From: JAHEYG01 sp044229775
GTDB lineage: Bacteria; Bacteroidota; Bacteroidia; B-17B0; Aurantibacillaceae
Reading direction: 5' to 3'
DNA length: 7,645 bases
Assembly (NCBI GenBank): GCA_044229775.1
Contig: JBGASH010000150.1
Coordinates: 1-7,645, forward strand
Of this stretch, positions 5,645 to 7,645 are shown piece after piece. Within the stretch, counting starts at the first letter, position 1. Each line of letters starts with the position of its first letter. Both the position numbers and the translations under genes were made by a program. The notes below the pieces were generated by a model that saw only the letters and a program-made list of their open reading frames with translations, had not been told where the DNA came from and did not search any database.

Positions 5645-5676
5645 TTGAAGCTATTACACAAAAAAACTTATCTTTA
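5645..5676 (+). promoter_or_regulatory. Promoter of the TlpA/DUF4369 gene
   Basis: TTG at 5645-5647, a 21-base spacer and TATCTTTA at 5669-5676 (7 of 8 positions of TAnnTTTG form) fit the phylum's housekeeping promoter. The predicted start near 5681 lies after the in-frame TTG at 5642, which rules that codon out as the translation start and supports ATG 5708. Confidence 0.55.
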
Positions 5677-5707
5677 CTATTGTAAAAATCACATTAAAAG
5701 AACAACC

Positions 5708-6820
5708 ATGTTTAAATCACCTGTTTTAATTTTAAGTTTAATTGTTGCCGGTACAATTTCAGCGCAAAAAGCTTCCTCTTTTTCCGTTAACGGAACCATT
5801 AAGAATTATGTTCCGAATTACATTTACATGCATCATAAATGGGATGATAAAGATTTTACAGACTCAGCAAAAGTGGTGAATGGTGCTTTTACATTTAACG
5901 GAAAAACGCAGGAGCCCAATATGTACTGGATCACCGCGGTAAATAATATCAACGCGCAACCCAACCTTGTTTTTTTTATTGATGGAGGTAAAAATACGGT
6001 TACCGCTAACGCCGATTCGTTACCCTTCGCTAATGTAAAAGGCGGGCCAACGCAAAAAGATTATATGGATTACCGCACCTTAATGAGTGGTTTTGGATTG
6101 AAGCAACAACAACTTTATAAAGATTACAATGAGGCCCAGGCAAAAGGTGATGCTAATGGAATGCAAAAAGCGCAAACCGAATTTAACGGACTTCAGGGAA
6201 GTGTGAAGCAAGGGTTAAAAGATTTTGTAAAGAGCCATCCAAAATCAATTATTGGCGGATACATCATTCATTTCGAATATAACAATCCTAGTACAACGAT
6301 CGAAGAACTGGAAGAACTGGTGGGTTATCTTGATAAATCCGTTAAGCAAACCAAGTTTGGTAAGCTGGCGCAAAAACGTTTAGATGGTTTGAAGGGTTTT
6401 ACGGTTGGATATCCTGCTACCAACTTTTCGCAAACCACGCCTGATGGAAAAACCATAAACCTGTCTGATTATAAAGGAAAAAAATATGTTTTGGTTGATT
6501 TCTGGGCAAGCTGGTGCGGACCTTGTCGCGGCGAAAACCCCAATGTAGTAGCTGCTTATAACAAGTACAAAGAAAAAGGTTTCACCGTACTAGGTGTTTC
6601 GTTCGATCAGAACAAAGATCAGTGGTTGGCAGCGGTTCAAAAAGATAACTTAACATGGGATCACGTGAGCGATCTTAAAGGTTGGGGTAACGAGGTAGGT
6701 AAGTTATTTGGTATTACCAGTATTCCGCAGAATTTTTTAGTAGATAAAGAAGGAAAGATCGTTGGAAAGAATTTAAGAGGGCCCGCGCTGGAAGAAAAAC
6801 TCAACGAAATCTTCAAATAA
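5708..6820 (+). CDS. TlpA family thiol-disulfide oxidoreductase with N-terminal DUF4369 domain
   Basis: This 370-residue exported protein starts with a signal peptide (MFKSPVLILSLIVAGTISAQ). A DUF4369-type beta domain follows at about 25-115 (FSVNGTIKNYVPNYIYMHHK, VNGAFTFNGK). A helical linker comes next at about 120-225, with KSHPKSIIGGYII typical of these proteins. The C-terminal AhpC/TlpA thioredoxin domain spans about 233-370. There DFWASWCGPC carries the active Cys pair at 270 and 273, and TSIPQNFLVD supplies the cis-Pro at 340. These proteins are abundant in Bacteroidota and reduce or isomerise disulfides outside the cytoplasm; the partner is unknown. I chose ATG 5708 over the upstream TTG 5642 because it begins the signal peptide and lies after the predicted promoter. 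The parvulin gene downstream also acts on exported proteins. Confidence 0.93.
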   Translation: MFKSPVLILSLIVAGTISAQKASSFSVNGTIKNYVPNYIYMHHKWDDKDFTDSAKVVNGAFTFNGKTQEPNMYWITAVNNINAQPNLVFFIDGGKNTVTANADSLPFANVKGGPTQKDYMDYRTLMSGFGLKQQQLYKDYNEAQAKGDANGMQKAQTEFNGLQGSVKQGLKDFVKSHPKSIIGGYIIHFEYNNPSTTIEELEELVGYLDKSVKQTKFGKLAQKRLDGLKGFTVGYPATNFSQTTPDGKTINLSDYKGKKYVLVDFWASWCGPCRGENPNVVAAYNKYKEKGFTVLGVSFDQNKDQWLAAVQKDNLTWDHVSDLKGWGNEVGKLFGITSIPQNFLVDKEGKIVGKNLRGPALEEKLNEIFK

Positions 6821-6867
6821 CCCTCTTTATTTGTGTTTAAAATGCTTTTAAAATTAAACTAAAAGCC

Positions 6868-6875
6868 TAAATTTG
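6868..6875 (+). promoter_or_regulatory. Candidate -7 box for the parvulin gene (TAAATTTG)
   Basis: TAAATTTG matches TAnnTTTG and lies 22 bases before the ATG at 6898. No clear TTG is present at the -33 distance. It suggests that the parvulin gene has its own promoter rather than depending only on read-through from the TlpA gene. Confidence 0.4.
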
Positions 6876-6897
6876 CCATTCTAAAAATAAACATGCC

Positions 6898-7645
6898 ATG
6901 AATAGAATTTCAGTTTTTACGATATTAGCTTCTGGGGTGTTCGCATCCTTTGCTCAAAATGATCCAACGGTTATGACAGTTGGAAATACCCCGGTTTATA
7001 AAAGCGAATTTGAAAATGTGTATCATAAAAATAATTCAAAGAATACCGGCGACCCTAAATCGGTTAAAGAATATGCCGATCTGTACTCTTTGTTCAAAAT
7101 GAAAGTATTGGAAGCGGAATCATTAGGTTTAGATACGCTTACAACTTTTAAAACCGAATTAGGTGGTTATCGAAAACAACTGGCCGCACCATATTTAACT
7201 GATAAGAACACCAACGAATCATTACTTACCGAAGCTTACGAACGAATGAAAACCGAAGTGCGTGCTTCGCATATTTTAGTTCGTTGCAACGAAGGCGATT
7301 TTCCTAAAGATACTTTAGAGTGCTGGACGCGTATAAATTTGATCAGAAGCGCCATACTTGGTAAAATGCCAACACCGGCGCAAATAACCGAATACGAAAA
7401 ATTGGTTAAGAATTCGGCTTTTGGAAGAGATACCGCACTATCACGTTCAAAGATCAATTCTGTAAAACATTTGGCCGAATATTATAAGAATGCAGGTAAC
7501 GATAAATTTATGGGCATTGCTCCAAAAACCAGCGATGATCCCTCGGTGGTTGATAACAAAGGCGATCTTAATTTTTTCTCGGCTTTTGACATGGTTTACC
7601 AATTTGAAACAGCTGCATATAATACTAAGATCGGTGATGTTAGCC
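6898..7645 (+). CDS. Secreted parvulin-type peptidyl-prolyl isomerase, N-terminal 249 residues (3' end outside window)
   Basis: The frame is open from ATG 6898 to the window end. A signal peptide (MNRISVFTILASGVFASFAQ) is followed by a SurA-like N-terminal segment (VMTVGNTPVYKSEFENVYHKN at about 25-45, then helices). The first parvulin domain starts with EVRASHILV at 120-128 and reaches GDLNFFSAFDMVYQFETAAY from 222. Such proteins catalyse prolyl cis-trans isomerisation and chaperone outer-membrane or secreted proteins in the periplasm. The stretch between HILV and GDL is about 90 residues, longer than the roughly 45 of a minimal parvulin domain, so there is an insertion. Large Bacteroidota members often carry a second parvulin domain, which would lie beyond the window. 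The minus-strand frame at 7236-7457 is a shadow. Confidence 0.9.
   Translation, partial: MNRISVFTILASGVFASFAQNDPTVMTVGNTPVYKSEFENVYHKNNSKNTGDPKSVKEYADLYSLFKMKVLEAESLGLDTLTTFKTELGGYRKQLAAPYLTDKNTNESLLTEAYERMKTEVRASHILVRCNEGDFPKDTLECWTRINLIRSAILGKMPTPAQITEYEKLVKNSAFGRDTALSRSKINSVKHLAEYYKNAGNDKFMGIAPKTSDDPSVVDNKGDLNFFSAFDMVYQFETAAYNTKIGDVS

Noticed and set aside
5642..5707. TTG start extending the TlpA/DUF4369 protein by 22 residues
   Set aside because: It falls before the predicted transcription start and would bury the signal peptide. ATG 5708 is preferred.
6300..6325. Short tandem repeat GAAGAACTG twice
   Set aside because: It encodes EELEEL in a helix; two copies only, an ordinary coding feature.
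7236..7457. 73-residue minus-strand frame
   Set aside because: Antisense to the parvulin domain; no promoter or recognisable motif.
1..7645. CRISPR arrays, tRNA or rRNA genes, insertion sequences, attachment sites
   Set aside because: No regularly spaced repeats, RNA gene signatures, terminal inverted repeats or complete transposase genes were seen on either strand.

Overview
The window reads as chromosomal DNA of a member of the Bacteroidota. Evidence: several genes are preceded by TAnnTTTG-type -7 boxes, ribosome binding sites are weak or absent, and the sequence is AT-rich. The gene families also fit: a short principal sigma factor without region 1.1, a DUF4369-type TlpA protein, and a large secreted parvulin foldase. 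I cannot place it below phylum or class.

Layout. Positions 1-189 hold the 3' end of a rhodanese-domain gene, followed by a DedA membrane protein (216-866) and, 9 bases later, a small unknown protein (876-1112), all on +. At 1113-1254 there is regulatory DNA: a perfect 18-bp palindrome next to a good -7 box. It precedes an unrecognised gene (1255-1639) whose frame is broken at about 1360. A minus-strand block follows: a secreted orphan (1636-2250), the principal sigma factor rpoD (2489-3352) with a clear terminator and promoter, then a small TlpA-like thioredoxin (3479-3976) overlapping the end of a SCO1/SenC gene that is split by a frameshift (3954-4618). A 25-bp divergent gap leads to plus-strand genes: an inward-rectifier potassium channel (4644-5582), a periplasmic TlpA/DUF4369 thioredoxin (5708-6820) and the start of a parvulin isomerase that runs off the window (6898-7645).

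Functional picture. Much of the region is housekeeping or cell-envelope work. SCO plus the small TlpA form a plausible pair for copper delivery and thiol reduction at the cytochrome oxidase CuA site. The second TlpA and the parvulin act on extracytoplasmic proteins. DedA and the Kir channel are inner-membrane transport or homeostasis proteins. RpoD should recognise the -7 boxes seen around it.

I did not find a clear new defence or mobile system, CRISPR array, tRNA or rRNA. The least explained part is 1113-1639: a palindromic operator candidate, a promoter, and an interrupted reading frame with a faint resemblance to an integrase core. Two frameshifted genes in under 8 kb could mean real decay, recoding, or sequence error; the reads would decide.
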